NCBI RefSeq assembly: GCF_004348115.1
Contig: NZ_QPFB01000001.1
Span: 2,218,773 to 2,282,772, forward strand
Length of the DNA stretch: 64,000 nt
Reading direction: 5' to 3'
From: Stenotrophomonas sp. ATCM1_4
Lineage (GTDB): Bacteria > Pseudomonadota > Gammaproteobacteria > Xanthomonadales > Xanthomonadaceae
Shown here: positions 52,773 to 61,591 of the stretch, in pieces
Position numbering within the stretch: position 1 is the first letter of the stretch
Layout of the letters: each line of letters starts with the position of its first letter
Made by a program: the position numbers and the translations under genes
Notes under the pieces: generated by a model
What the model saw: only the letters and a program-made list of their open reading frames with translations
What the model was told of the DNA's origin: nothing
Database searches by the model: none

Positions 52773-53315
52773 TCAGGTGGATAGTCCGGTGGCCGCGAGG
52801 CCCTGCCGGGTGAGTTCAAGGCGCAGCGCGTAGGTGCGCCGCAGTTGGCCAAGCAGGAACCCGGCATGCGGGCTCTGGTCGATGGCGGTGCGGATGCTGC
52901 CGGCGCTGGCATCCAGCTCGTCCAGCGCCGGCCGCAGTTCGGCCGGCACGGTCTCGACCGGAATGGTGGCGATGGCCTGGCGGTACTCGTGGGTGATCAC
53001 GTTGGCCTGCCGCTGCAGTGGCGTGTCCGTCATCGCCACCGTCGCCGGCCGACCGGGTTGCCACAGTGCGAATGTCCCCACGAATGCCAGCACGGCCGCC
53101 GCGGCCCCGGCCAGCCATGGCCAGCGTCGCACCGCACGCCGTGGGCGCGGGAGTTGCGCCGGCACCGGCAGCGGCGTCGCGCCGATGCGCGGTGCCGGCG
53201 GCGCCTGTTCCAGCTGTGCCGCGATGCGCTGCCACACCGCCGCCGAAGGCAGGCGCTCGCGCGGCAAGGCCGCCAGCTGCCGGGTCAGGTCGTCGTTGTC
53301 GTTCTCTTCCATCAT
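52773..53315 (-). CDS. Putative anti-sigma factor, single membrane segment
   Basis: 180 residues from ATG 53315, overlapping the sigma stop (ATGA); ATG 53312 is the alternative. The cytoplasmic N-terminus (about 1-65, LAALPRERLPSAAVWQRIAAQL) precedes one membrane segment (about 65-85), then a periplasmic part with helices (YRQAIATIPVETVPAELRPAL). It has no zinc-finger HxxxCxxC motif. I call it an anti-sigma factor by position and topology: it is translationally coupled to the sigma gene. Family identity is not recognised from sequence. Confidence 0.7.
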   Translation of the reverse strand: MMEENDNDDLTRQLAALPRERLPSAAVWQRIAAQLEQAPPAPRIGATPLPVPAQLPRPRRAVRRWPWLAGAAAAVLAFVGTFALWQPGRPATVAMTDTPLQRQANVITHEYRQAIATIPVETVPAELRPALDELDASAGSIRTAIDQSPHAGFLLGQLRRTYALRLELTRQGLAATGLST

Positions 53316-53893
53316 GCGTCTCCAAGCCGTGCGCGCAGCAGGCCGCGCGCACGGTGCAACTGGGCCTTGGAACTGCCTACCGCCATCTCCAGTTCCTCGG
53401 CGATCTCGTGGTGTTTCCAACCTTCGATGTCATGCAGCACCAGCACGGCCCGTGCACGCGGCGGCAGCGTCTGCAGCGCGCGTTCCAAGTCCAGCCCGGT
53501 GGCATGGCAGCGCGTGACATCGGCCATGCCGGTCAGCACCTCCATCCCGCTTTCACCGATATCCAGCGACTCGAAGGCGGCACTGGCACGCAGTTCCATC
53601 AGCGCGGTGTTGACCGCCATGCGGTGCAACCAGGTGCCCAGCGCGCTTTCGAAGCGGAACTGCGGCAACTTGCGCCAGGCCAGGATGAAGGTTTCCTGCA
53701 GCACGTCCTCGGCACGCGCCGCGTTGCCGCCGCACAACCGCCAGAGCAGGGCGTTCAAGCGCGGGGCATGCCGGCGATACAGACGCTCGAAGGCATGCAC
53801 GTCGCCGCCGGCGGCGGCACGGGCCAGCGCGGTGTCGTCCACGGCGGGCGGGGAAAGGCTGGCGAGGGTCACGGTGGCGTCGAGCATATCCAT
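53312..53893 (-). CDS. ECF RNA polymerase sigma factor
   Basis: 193 residues from ATG 53893; starts at 53887 or 53929 are possible and no clear ribosome site decides. Region 2 includes FERLYRRHAPRLNALLWRLCG, DVLQETFILAWRKLPQFRFE and the WLHRMAVNTALMELR segment. Region 4 includes LQTLPPRARAVLVLHDIEGWKHHEIAEELEMAVGSSKAQLHRARGLLRARL. It directs transcription of a regulon that probably includes this operon. It is followed by the overlapping anti-sigma gene and the DUF4097 gene. Confidence 0.93.
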   Translation of the reverse strand: MDMLDATVTLASLSPPAVDDTALARAAAGGDVHAFERLYRRHAPRLNALLWRLCGGNAARAEDVLQETFILAWRKLPQFRFESALGTWLHRMAVNTALMELRASAAFESLDIGESGMEVLTGMADVTRCHATGLDLERALQTLPPRARAVLVLHDIEGWKHHEIAEELEMAVGSSKAQLHRARGLLRARLGDA

Positions 53894-54012
53894 TGGATGC
53901 AGGGCCCGCGCAAAAGGTTTAAAGCCCATCGCGATCGGTGGCAGCCATGCTGGCGCTGGCAGCCCCCGCGCGCTTGGCCGACAATCCAGCCTCGCCTCCC
54001 TGTAGCTGTTCC

Positions 54013-55278
54013 ATGCTCCGATCCAGCGCCCTGCTGTGCGCCGCCCTCGCCCTGGCCGGCTGTGCCAGCACCCCACCCGCCGCCGTCCGGGCACCCGCCG
54101 ATGCGCCGCGCCTGCCGCTTCACGCGCAGGCACCGGTGATCCTGGTGTCCATCGATGGCTTCCGCAACGACTACCTGCAGCGTGGATTGACCCCGAACCT
54201 GTCACGCATGGCCGCCGGTGGCGCGCGTGCCGAGTACATGCGGCCGTCCTATCCCTCGATCACCTTCCCCAACCACTACACGCTGGTGACCGGGCTGCGC
54301 CCGGACCATCACGGCGTGATCGCCAACTTCATGACCGACCCGGCCATCCCCGGCGTGCGCTTCAGCATGTTCGACCCCGCCACGGTGGGCGACGAGCGCT
54401 GGTGGGACGATGGCAAGCCGCTATGGACCAGCGTGCGCGAACAGGGCGGTCGCGCCGCGGCCATGTTCTGGGTCGGCTCCGAAGCGCCGGTGCACGGCGC
54501 CCGGCCAGAGCTCTGGCGGCCGTTCGACATCGAGGTGACCTCGCAGCAGCGCGTGCAGACCGTGCTGGAATGGCTGGCACTGCCCGCCGCTGAACGCCCG
54601 CATTTCGTCACCCTGTACTTCGATCGGGTCGACACGGTGGGCCACCTGCATGGCCCGGATTCACCGCAGTTGAACCAGGCCCTGGCCGAGGTCGACCAGG
54701 CCATCGGCCAGTTGCTGCAGGGCATCCGCGCACAGGGGCTGGAAGAGCGCACCAACATCGTGGTCGCCTCCGACCACGGCATGGCCGCCACCTCGCCCGA
54801 GCAGGAGCTGTACCTGGACGACCTGGTCGACGTAAGCCGGCTGGATTTCGGCTGGACCGGCGCCTACGCCTCGTTCGACGCCCTGCCCGGTGGCGAGGCG
54901 GCCGCCCGGCAACTGCTGGCCGGCACCTACCCGCACTTCCGCTGCATGACCCGCGAACAGATTCCGGCGCGGTTCGAGTACGGCCACCATCGCCGCGTGC
55001 CGGCCTTCATCTGCATGGCCGACGTCGGCTGGCAGGTGACCACCCGCCAGGCGCAGCAACGCAAGGGCCATCGCCTCAACGGCGAGCACGGCTACGACAA
55101 CACACTGCCGGAGATGCGGGCACCGTTCATCGGCCATGGCCCTGCCTTCCGGCCCGGCGTGGTGATCGCGCCGATCGACAACGTGGACCTCTATCCACTG
55201 CTGGCGCGCCTGCTCGGCATCACGCCGGCCGCCAATGATGGCCAACCCGCACACACCGCCGCGGCATTGAAGCAATGA
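54013..55278 (+). CDS. Nucleotide pyrophosphatase/phosphodiesterase (NPP) family lipoprotein
   Basis: 421 residues from ATG 54013. The signal peptide ends in the lipobox LAGCAS. The alkaline-phosphatase superfamily metal site is present: ILVSIDGFRNDYLQ with its first Asp, the nucleophile Thr84 in SITFPN, FVTLYFDRVDTVGHLHGP, and DHGM at 254-257. Xanthomonas NPP hydrolyses nucleotides, with related activity on phosphodiesters; the substrate here is inferred. The lipoprotein signal suggests periplasmic or outer-membrane attachment. It is divergent from the sigma factor gene. Confidence 0.92.
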   Translation: MLRSSALLCAALALAGCASTPPAAVRAPADAPRLPLHAQAPVILVSIDGFRNDYLQRGLTPNLSRMAAGGARAEYMRPSYPSITFPNHYTLVTGLRPDHHGVIANFMTDPAIPGVRFSMFDPATVGDERWWDDGKPLWTSVREQGGRAAAMFWVGSEAPVHGARPELWRPFDIEVTSQQRVQTVLEWLALPAAERPHFVTLYFDRVDTVGHLHGPDSPQLNQALAEVDQAIGQLLQGIRAQGLEERTNIVVASDHGMAATSPEQELYLDDLVDVSRLDFGWTGAYASFDALPGGEAAARQLLAGTYPHFRCMTREQIPARFEYGHHRRVPAFICMADVGWQVTTRQAQQRKGHRLNGEHGYDNTLPEMRAPFIGHGPAFRPGVVIAPIDNVDLYPLLARLLGITPAANDGQPAHTAAALKQ

Positions 55279-55315
55279 AGGCGCGCGCAGCCATGCGCCT
55301 GCAAGGAGATTGATG

Positions 55316-55897
55316 ATGAAGCAGTTCCTGCCACCGACCCTGCACGAATGGGTTGCACCGCTCAACACCACCCTGATGATCGTCCTGATCCTGTGCGTGG
55401 CCGCCCTGCTGCGGATGCTGGTGCGGCGCCTGTTGTCGCGGCTGGGCCGGCATTACACGCTGCCACAGCCGATCGAACTGGCGATCCGGCGGCTGTCCAA
55501 CTTCATCATCTGGACCGCCACGCTGTTGACCGTGCTCAACCAGGTGGGGGTGGCCCCGTCGGTGCTGTGGACCGCGTTCACCGGCTTTGCGGCGGTCGGC
55601 GCGGTGGCATTCTTCGCGGCCTGGAGCGTGCTCTCCAACATCTTCTGCACCTTCCTGATCTTCACCACCCGCCCGTTCCGCCTGGGCGACCAGATCGAGT
55701 TGCTGGAGAACGGCGAGAAGCCCGGCCTGAAGGGCCTGGTGGTCGACATCAACCTGATCTACACCACCCTGCATGAAATCGGCGGTCCTGCCGAGGGCAC
55801 CCTGATGCAGATCCCCAACAGCCTGTTCTTCCAGCGCGGCCTGCGCCGCTGGCGCACTGGCGAAACGGCGCCCACGACGATCGCCGGCGACGGCTGA
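55316..55897 (+). CDS. Small mechanosensitive channel (MscS family)
   Basis: 193 residues. AAGGAG (55303-55308) fits ATG 55316 better than ATG 55313. Three membrane segments are followed by the MscS pore helix [41 protein letters not shown], with its alternating Gly/Ala packing, and a short beta domain with the IPNSLFFQR motif. It lacks the large C-terminal alpha/beta cage of E. coli MscS. It would release solutes on hypo-osmotic shock. It follows the NPP gene by 37 bases. Confidence 0.9.
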   Translation: MKQFLPPTLHEWVAPLNTTLMIVLILCVAALLRMLVRRLLSRLGRHYTLPQPIELAIRRLSNFIIWTATLLTVLNQVGVAPSVLWTAFTGFAAVGAVAFFAAWSVLSNIFCTFLIFTTRPFRLGDQIELLENGEKPGLKGLVVDINLIYTTLHEIGGPAEGTLMQIPNSLFFQRGLRRWRTGETAPTTIAGDG

Positions 55898-55908
55898 GGC
55901 CCAGGCGG

Positions 55909-55932
55909 CGGGATGGCCCCTTGGCCATCCCG
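55909..55932 (+). terminator. Hairpin after the MscS gene
   Basis: CGGGATGGCC/GGCCATCCCG is a perfect 10-bp stem with a four-base loop, 11 bases after the stop. No T run follows. Confidence 0.45.
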
Positions 55933-56084
55933 TGTCGCGGGCAGCCGACGCGCCACCGGGGCCGGCACCAAAACTGAACCCTCGGCAGCATGCGCCCGCT
56001 GCACCACAGCTTTTCGTTCATGCCGCACTGCAGCATGCGAAAATTGGCGCCATTCCCGGCCCCGCCGCTGCTGCGCCCCGCCCG

Positions 56085-57341
56085 ATGTCCTCCCTGAACA
56101 CCTCCTGCCCTGCCTCCCCGGCGGATACCCCGTCGCCCACCGCCGCGATTCCCGCCCCGCGCAGCGACCGCCAACGCTGGGCCAGCGTCATCGCACTGGC
56201 GCTGGCCGCGTTCGTGTTCAACACCAGCGAGTTCGTCCCGGTGGGCCTGCTCAGCGACATCGGCGGCAGCTTCGGCATGCCGATCGAGCACGTCGGGCTG
56301 ATGCTGACCATCTATGCCTGGGTGGTGGCGCTGACCTCGCTGCCGTGCATGCTGCTGACCCGCAACCTGGACCGCCGCCGCCTGCTGCTGGGCGTGTTCG
56401 CGCTGTTCGTCGCCAGCCACGTGGTGTCGGGCATCGCCTGGAGCTATCCGGTGCTGATGGCCAGCCGCATCGGCATCGCGCTGGCGCATGCGGTGTTCTG
56501 GTCGATCACCGCCTCGCTCGCGGTGCGGGTGGCCCCCGAGGGCAAGCGCCCGCAGGCGCTGGGCCTGCTGGCCACCGGCACCTCGGTGGCGATGGTGCTG
56601 GGTATTCCACTGGGCCGGATCGTCGGCGAATGGCTGGGCTGGCGCATCACCTTCTTCGCCATTGGCGGCGTGGCGCTGCTGGTGATGGTGGTACTGGCGC
56701 GGCTGCTGCCTGCCCTGCCCAGCCAGAACAGCGGTTCGGCCAGCAGCCTGCCGGTGCTGTTGCGGCGCCCGGCGCTGGTCGCCCTGTACGTGCTGGTGAT
56801 GGTGGTGGTGTCGGCGCAGTTCACCGGCTACAGCTACATCGAACCGTTTGTGCAGACCATCGGCGGCTTCGATGCCCACGTCACCACGTTGGTCCTGCTG
56901 CTGTTCGGCGGCATGGGTTTCCTCGGCAGCGTGCTGTTCTCGCGCTACGGCCTGCGCTGGCCGCGTGGCTTCCTGCTGGCGGCCATCGGCACCCTGGCCA
57001 CCTGCCTGTTGTTACTGCGTACCGGCCTGACCAACGCAACGCTGCTGTACGTGCTGGTTTCGGTGTGGGGCGTGGCGATGATCTGCTTCGCGCTGTCGAT
57101 GCAGTCCAAGGTGCTGCACCTGGCCGCCGATGCCACCGACGTGGCGATGGCACTGTTCTCGGGCATCTTCAACATCGGCATCGGTGCCGGTGCCTTGATC
57201 GGCAGCCAGGTCAGCCTGCACCTGGGCATGCAGCACATCGGCCTGGTCGGCGGGCTGCTGGCCAGCGCTGGCTGGTTGTGGTGCCTGTTCGCGCTGCTGC
57301 GCTGGGGGCGCAGTTTCCACCTGCCCGCCGCCGCGCCCTGA
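56085..57341 (+). CDS. sotB: Sugar efflux transporter SotB (MFS)
   Basis: 418 residues from ATG 56085, with a proline/alanine-rich hydrophilic N-terminus (about 30 residues); the frame is open to 55932. Twelve membrane segments are visible. The early [17 protein letters not shown] and [19 protein letters not shown] blocks, [27 protein letters not shown], and [26 protein letters not shown] match SotB/YdeA of the drug:H+ antiporter DHA1 group. E. coli SotB exports arabinose and IPTG; the substrate here is inferred. Confidence 0.88.
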   Translation: MSSLNTSCPASPADTPSPTAAIPAPRSDRQRWASVIALALAAFVFNTSEFVPVGLLSDIGGSFGMPIEHVGLMLTIYAWVVALTSLPCMLLTRNLDRRRLLLGVFALFVASHVVSGIAWSYPVLMASRIGIALAHAVFWSITASLAVRVAPEGKRPQALGLLATGTSVAMVLGIPLGRIVGEWLGWRITFFAIGGVALLVMVVLARLLPALPSQNSGSASSLPVLLRRPALVALYVLVMVVVSAQFTGYSYIEPFVQTIGGFDAHVTTLVLLLFGGMGFLGSVLFSRYGLRWPRGFLLAAIGTLATCLLLLRTGLTNATLLYVLVSVWGVAMICFALSMQSKVLHLAADATDVAMALFSGIFNIGIGAGALIGSQVSLHLGMQHIGLVGGLLASAGWLWCLFALLRWGRSFHLPAAAP

Positions 57342-57432
57342 GCGCGCCGGCCTGCACGTTTCCTGCGCACCGGCTGCAGGTATGCTGGCGCCCAACCGCC
57401 CCTGCTTCCGGGGGCGTGGCATCGGGGGAGAC

Positions 57433-57954
57433 GTGGACCAGGACATCATCTTGCGCGACGGAACGGTCGCCGACGCCGCCGCGCTCAGTGCGCTGGTCAC
57501 GCCGTTGGCCCGCCATCTGCTCGACGCCGACACCGGCGCCACCGCCCACGCCTTCCTCGCCTCGCTGGCCCCGGCCAGCTTCGCCGAACGGCTGGCATCG
57601 AAGGCGTTCGCGCATTACGTGGTGGAAGACGGCAGCGGCCTGTGCGGCATGATCGCCATCCGCGAAGACAGCCATATCCACCACCTGTTCGTCAGCCGCG
57701 GTACCCGTCGGCGCGGCATCGCCCGGCAGCTGTGGGAACACGCGCTGCGCGTCCACGGCCGCCGCGAGTACACGGTCAATTCATCGGAGGTGGCGGTGCC
57801 GGTCTACGAGCGCTTCGGTTTCGTCGCCAAGGCCGCGCCACAGACGGTCAAGGGCGTGCGCTTCGTGTTGATGGAGCGCCCGCGGCTGGTCAAGCCGGTC
57901 ATCCACAAGCAGTACCTCAACGCCGCGCTGTCGGACTCCCGCTCCGGGCAGTAA
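57433..57954 (+). CDS. GNAT family N-acetyltransferase
   Basis: 173 residues from GTG 57433. The frame is open to ATG 57382, but TATGCT (57381-57386), a -10-like element, overlaps that codon, which favours the later start. The acetyl-CoA loop is VSRGTRRRGIARQLWEHAL, a variant of Q/RxxGxG/A, followed by FVAKAAPQTVKGVRFVLMER. Substrate is unknown. Spacing from the GGGGGAG purine run to GTG is short, so the start is not certain. It converges on the DksA-like gene 21 bases later. Confidence 0.82.
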   Translation: MDQDIILRDGTVADAAALSALVTPLARHLLDADTGATAHAFLASLAPASFAERLASKAFAHYVVEDGSGLCGMIAIREDSHIHHLFVSRGTRRRGIARQLWEHALRVHGRREYTVNSSEVAVPVYERFGFVAKAAPQTVKGVRFVLMERPRLVKPVIHKQYLNAALSDSRSGQ

Positions 57955-57975
57955 GCCCTCCGCCGCGCGGTGGCT

Positions 57976-58242
57976 TCAACGCAGCTGGCTGTCCTTGCTG
58001 CCGCGCCGGTTGTAACCGCTGTGCGCGGCTTCCTCGGCATCCAACGCCTGCTGGCAGTTGACGCACAACCGTACGCCGGGCACGGCCTTGCGCCGCGCCT
58101 CGGGAATCGGCGCCTCGCATTCCTCGCAATGGGTCAGCCCCGGGCCGCTGGGCAGGCGCCTGCGCGCACGCTTGATCGCGTCGTCGACGGTGGCATCGAT
58201 CTGGTCCTGAACGGCGGTATCGCCCGCCCACCCGGTCGCCAT
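57976..58242 (-). CDS. DksA/TraR-type zinc-finger protein (YbiI-like)
   Basis: 88 residues from ATG 58242, with AGGAGC upstream. Two CxxC pairs form a C4 zinc finger (THCEECEAPIPEARRKAVPGVRLCVNCQQALD). The N-terminal helix is short, without the coiled coil and acidic tip of DksA, so this is the YbiI-like group rather than a true DksA. Function is unknown. It is in a minus-strand pair with the DUF2058 gene, with a gap of about 75 bases. Confidence 0.88.
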   Translation of the reverse strand: MATGWAGDTAVQDQIDATVDDAIKRARRRLPSGPGLTHCEECEAPIPEARRKAVPGVRLCVNCQQALDAEEAAHSGYNRRGSKDSQLR

Positions 58243-58317
58243 GGCTGTTGCTCCTCGTTCGCCAACCCCTAGCGTAGCGCGGCTGGCCAAATGCCAGCAC
58301 AACCGCGCCGGTTCAGC

Positions 58318-58872
58318 TCACCACATCAGGTCGTCGGGCACCTGGAACTGGGCGTAGTACGCGTCGTCCTCGGCATTGCCGGTGGAGATCGGGGTATCGG
58401 CGCTCTGCCCGTGGTCGAGCACGATCAGCTCGGCGGCGCGCAGGCGCACCTGTTCGGCTGCCACGCGTGGCAGCAGCTCGAAGCCCTCGCCATGACGCAC
58501 GATCACCAGCGCGCCGGATGCCAGCTGCTTGCGCAGCGCCTCGCTGACCAGCAGGGTGCGGATCACCTCGCCATCGCTGAAGCGATATTCCAGCTCACCA
58601 CCGCGCGCCACCTTGCGGTCACCGATGATCTGCCGGGCCTGGGCACGCAGTTCGTCGGCGCGGCGCTGCGCGTTGCGCTCGGCGGCCAGCTGGCGGTCCT
58701 TCTCTGCCTTCTCGGCGCGGGCACGGTCGGCCTCGCGCTGGCTCTCGGTCGGTGCCGCCGGGCCCTTGCCATGGCGAGCCTTGACCTGCTCGCGCGCCAC
58801 CTGGGACACCTGGGATTTCTTGACCAGCCCTGCCTTGAGCAGCTGTTCCTGCAGCGGATTTGCCTTTGCCAT
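58318..58872 (-). CDS. DUF2058 family protein (YaiL-like)
   Basis: 184 residues from ATG 58872 (KANPLQEQLLKAGLVKK). A lysine/arginine/glutamate-rich helix (about 45-100) follows, then a compact C-terminal domain (YRFSDGEVIRTLLVSEALRKQLASGALVIVRHGEGFELLPR), matching DUF2058. Its function is unknown; it is probably a nucleic-acid or nucleoid-associated factor. It is divergent from the YgjP-like gene, separated by 75 bases. Confidence 0.88.
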   Translation of the reverse strand: MAKANPLQEQLLKAGLVKKSQVSQVAREQVKARHGKGPAAPTESQREADRARAEKAEKDRQLAAERNAQRRADELRAQARQIIGDRKVARGGELEYRFSDGEVIRTLLVSEALRKQLASGALVIVRHGEGFELLPRVAAEQVRLRAAELIVLDHGQSADTPISTGNAEDDAYYAQFQVPDDLMW

Positions 58873-58947
58873 CGTCGTGTTCGGTGTTCTGTTGCCAATG
58901 CCTGCCATGATAGCGGGCCTCCCGCCCGCAAGCCCGCACCACCGTCA

Positions 58948-59445
58948 ATGCAACCGCTGAAGTACCTGAACGGCTACCCCGAACACCTCCAGCAGAGCGC
59001 CCGCGACCTGCTCGCGCAGGGCCGCCTGGGCGAAGTCATCCGGCGTCGCCACGACCAGCCGCATGACGTGCGCAGCGACCGCCAGCTCTACGAGTACGTG
59101 CAGGCCCTGAAGGAACGCCACCTGCGCCAGTCGGTGCCGCTGGGCAAGGTGCTGTACGACGGCAAGCTGCAGGTGATCAAGCACGCGCTGGGCCTGCATA
59201 CCGCCATCTCGCGCAACCATGGCGGCAAGCTCAAGGCCAGCCGCGAAATCCGCATCGCCAGCGTGTTCCGCGAGGCGCCGGCGCCGTTCCTGCGGATGAT
59301 CGTGGTGCACGAACTGGCCCACCTGAAGGAGGCTGAGCACAACAAGGCCTTCTATCAGCTGTGCCTGCACATGGAACCGGACTACCACCAGCTGGAGTTC
59401 GACCTGCGCCTGTACCTGACCGCGCTGGAGCATGAAGGCGGCTGA
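58948..59445 (+). CDS. YgjP-like M48-type metallopeptidase
   Basis: 165 residues from ATG 58948; the longer frame to 58291 is the shadow of the opposite-strand gene. The zinc motif HELAH is at 121-125, followed by HNKAFYQLCLHMEPDYHQLEFDLRLYL, as in the YgjP/DUF45 family. There is no signal peptide or membrane segment. Its substrate is unknown. It is followed by the RsuA-like gene 64 bases downstream. Confidence 0.88.
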   Translation: MQPLKYLNGYPEHLQQSARDLLAQGRLGEVIRRRHDQPHDVRSDRQLYEYVQALKERHLRQSVPLGKVLYDGKLQVIKHALGLHTAISRNHGGKLKASREIRIASVFREAPAPFLRMIVVHELAHLKEAEHNKAFYQLCLHMEPDYHQLEFDLRLYLTALEHEGG

Positions 59446-59476
59446 ACCCGGCATCGCCGCCTGCCGCCGCGGGCGC

Positions 59477-59482
59477 TACACT
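59477..59482 (+). promoter_or_regulatory. Possible -10 element of the RsuA-like gene
   Basis: TACACT, 27 bases before ATG 59510, in the gap after the YgjP-like gene. No clear -35 is seen. Confidence 0.3.
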
Positions 59483-59509
59483 CCCCGCCCGCCGTAGAGC
59501 CTTCCGCCC

Positions 59510-60220
59510 ATGACCACGCCCATCCGCCTCGACAAACGCCTCGCCGCGCAGCTGCAGTGCTCACGCGCCCAGGCCCAGCAGTACATCGAGGGCGGCTGGG
59601 TCAGCGTGGACGGCGTGGTGGTGGAAACCCCGCAGACCCTGGTCGCCGATGAGCAGGTCAGCCTGGCCGCCGATGCCAGCACCGGGGCCGCCGAGCCGGC
59701 CACCCTGCTGTTCAACAAGCCGGCCGGCACCGACGCCGCGCAGGTGTTCGCCCTGCTGCAGGAAGCCAACCGCAGCGCCGACGACGCAAGCGGCATCCGC
59801 CTGCTGCGCCGCCATTTCCTGCGGCTGGAAGCCCCGATGCCACTGGGCGATGCCGACAATGGCCTGCTGGTACTGACCCAGGATTGGCGCGTACGCCGGT
59901 ACCTGCTCGAAGCCGGCCCGTCGCTGGAGCAGGAGTTCATGGTCGATGTGGAAGGCAACGCCAGCCCGTGGACGCTGTCCCGCTTGACCCACGGCCTGCG
60001 CTACGAGGGCCGTGCCCTGCCCAGCTGCAAGGTCAGCTGGCAGAGCGAGCAACGCCTGCGCTTTGCGATCAAGGACGTGCGCCCGGGCCAGTTGCAGCAC
60101 ATGTGCGCGGAAGTCGGCCTGCAGGCCACCCAGGTCCGCCGGCTGCGCATCGGCCGCATCGGCCTGAGCAGGATGCCCGAGGGACAATGGCGCTACCTGG
60201 GCGCGGGTCAGCGGTTCTGA
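59510..60220 (+). CDS. RsuA/RluB-family pseudouridine synthase-like protein
   Basis: 236 residues. An S4 RNA-binding domain (about 5-55, LDKRLAAQLQCSRAQAQQYIEGGWVSVDGVVV) precedes a TruA/RsuA-type catalytic fold (FNKPAGT about 68-74). The family catalytic motif GRLDxxTxGLLLLT appears as PLGDADNGLLVLT: the usual aspartate position aligns with glycine (113), with Asp114 one residue later. It may use a shifted aspartate or have lost activity. Otherwise the fold is intact (EQEFMVDVEG, RFAIKDVRPGQLQHMC). The target RNA is unknown. It converges on sspB. Confidence 0.8.
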   Translation: MTTPIRLDKRLAAQLQCSRAQAQQYIEGGWVSVDGVVVETPQTLVADEQVSLAADASTGAAEPATLLFNKPAGTDAAQVFALLQEANRSADDASGIRLLRRHFLRLEAPMPLGDADNGLLVLTQDWRVRRYLLEAGPSLEQEFMVDVEGNASPWTLSRLTHGLRYEGRALPSCKVSWQSEQRLRFAIKDVRPGQLQHMCAEVGLQATQVRRLRIGRIGLSRMPEGQWRYLGAGQRF

Positions 60221-60271
60221 CCCCACTGCTGCCGGACCGCGCGGCAATGCAAGTCACCGGTGGGCCCGACG

Positions 60272-60292
60272 AAAACCGCCACCTTGCGGCGG
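60272..60292 (-). terminator. Intrinsic terminator of sspB
   Basis: On the minus strand, CCGCC and GGCGG form a stem with a seven-base loop, followed by TTTT. It lies 10 bases after the sspB stop. Confidence 0.55.
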
Positions 60293-60301
60293 CGGGGAGG
60301 A

Positions 60302-60739
60302 TTACTTGACCACGCGCAGGTGCGGGCGCTTGCCCGCCGGCGGTGGCGATGGCGCGTCCGGCGGCGTGGTCGGGGGCAGGTCCTCGTCCGCGGCCGGCTC
60401 GGTGCCGGGAATGTCGTCCGGCAGCGCCATGCCCTGCCCGGTCTCGCGGGCATAGACGGCCAGGATCGCCGGGATCGGCACGTACACCGGGAAGCTCACG
60501 CCGGAAAAACGCGCGGTGAAACTGACCGCATCATTGTCGATGTGCAGGCCCATCACCGCGCGCTCGGCGATGTTGAGCACCACGCGCTCTTCCTTGATCG
60601 CACTGGACGGCACCTGCACGCCCGGCACGCCGGCATCGACCATCACGTGCGGGGTCATGCCGTTGTCGTTGATCCATTCCACCAGCGCCCGCAACAGGTA
60701 CGGACGGTGGCTGCTCATGCGGAAAGTTTCTTCAGTCAT
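60302..60739 (-). CDS. sspB: ClpXP protease specificity-enhancing factor SspB
   Basis: 145 residues. MSSHRPYLLRALVEWINDNGMTPHVMVDA, VVLNIAERAVMGL and FSGVSFPVYVPIPAILAVYARETGQGM match SspB, and a proline-rich acidic tail ends RPHLRVVK, the ClpX-binding tail. It delivers ssrA-tagged proteins to ClpXP. ATG 60739 or the internal ATG 60718 could both serve; neither has a strong ribosome site. It lies after sspA in the conserved petABC-sspA-sspB order. Confidence 0.93.
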   Translation of the reverse strand: MTEETFRMSSHRPYLLRALVEWINDNGMTPHVMVDAGVPGVQVPSSAIKEERVVLNIAERAVMGLHIDNDAVSFTARFSGVSFPVYVPIPAILAVYARETGQGMALPDDIPGTEPAADEDLPPTTPPDAPSPPPAGKRPHLRVVK

Positions 60740-60766
60740 CGGACAAGTGTACGCGGCATTGATGCA

Positions 60767-60792
60767 CGATCACCGCCCGCAGGCGGTGATCG
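60767..60792 (-). terminator. Hairpin between sspA and sspB
   Basis: CGATCACCGCC/GGCGGTGATCG is a perfect 11-bp stem with a four-base loop. No T run follows on the minus strand, so it may be partial attenuation. Confidence 0.45.
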
Positions 60793-60820
60793 ATAAGTCG
60801 GCATACAGCCGCGGCAGGCC

Positions 60821-61456
60821 TCAGACCGGCAGTTCGCGCAGCTTCTTTTCCTGGTCGGTCAGGCTGCGGATGAAACCCGGGTTGCGGAAGATCCGGTTGC
60901 CGTAGTCCTCGATCGCCTTGCCATCCTTGGGCAACGCCACGCCCAGCGATTCCAGCCGCCAGATGATCGGCGCCATGGCGCAGTCGGCCAGGCTCATTTC
61001 CGGGTTGAGGAAGAACTTGCTGGCCTTGAACAGCGGCACCGACTGCGCCACCAGTTCCTTCAGGCGCTTGCGGCCGGCCTCGGCCTGGGTCTTGTTGCCC
61101 AGCTGGATGGCCTGCACCTGCGGCACCCAGTCATGCTCGATGCGCAGCATCGCCAGGCGCAATCGCGCGCGCGACAGCGGGTCCACCGGCATCAATGGCG
61201 GATGCGGGTAGCGCTCGTCCAGGTACTCGCTGACCACCGAAGCGGCGTACAGCACCAGCTCGCGCTCGACCAGGGTCGGCACCGAGTGATAGGGGTTCAG
61301 GTCGATCAGGTCCTCCGGCGGGTTCTGCGGATCCACCGGCACCAGATCATAGGTGACACCCTTGGCTGCAAGCACCAGCCGCACCCGGTGGCAAAGCACG
61401 TCATCGGTCGCCGAAAACAGGGTCAAGGTATTTCGCATACGCACACTCGCCGCCAT
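60821..61456 (-). CDS. sspA: Stringent starvation protein A (GST-like)
   Basis: 211 residues from ATG 61456, with GGAGAG eight bases upstream; ATG 61471 is less well placed. A GST-like fold: TLFSATDDVLCHRVRLVLAAKG, VDPQNPPEDLIDLNPYHSVPTLVERELVLYAASVVSEYLDERYPHPPL, and a C-terminal helical domain. SspA binds RNA polymerase and affects stationary-phase and acid-stress transcription. It follows petC by 135 bases; that gap may carry its own promoter. Confidence 0.94.
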   Translation of the reverse strand: MAASVRMRNTLTLFSATDDVLCHRVRLVLAAKGVTYDLVPVDPQNPPEDLIDLNPYHSVPTLVERELVLYAASVVSEYLDERYPHPPLMPVDPLSRARLRLAMLRIEHDWVPQVQAIQLGNKTQAEAGRKRLKELVAQSVPLFKASKFFLNPEMSLADCAMAPIIWRLESLGVALPKDGKAIEDYGNRIFRNPGFIRSLTDQEKKLRELPV

Positions 61457-61591
61457 CAAAAGGCTCTCCAACGGCCGGAATCCGCCGACCTTACGGCCCC
61501 GCTGGCCCAGTGCCAGCGGTCGCCACGGTTACCCGAGTGTGCCAACGCACCTGCTCGATTGCCAAGGCCCTCCAGTGGGGCGGCCGCCGGG

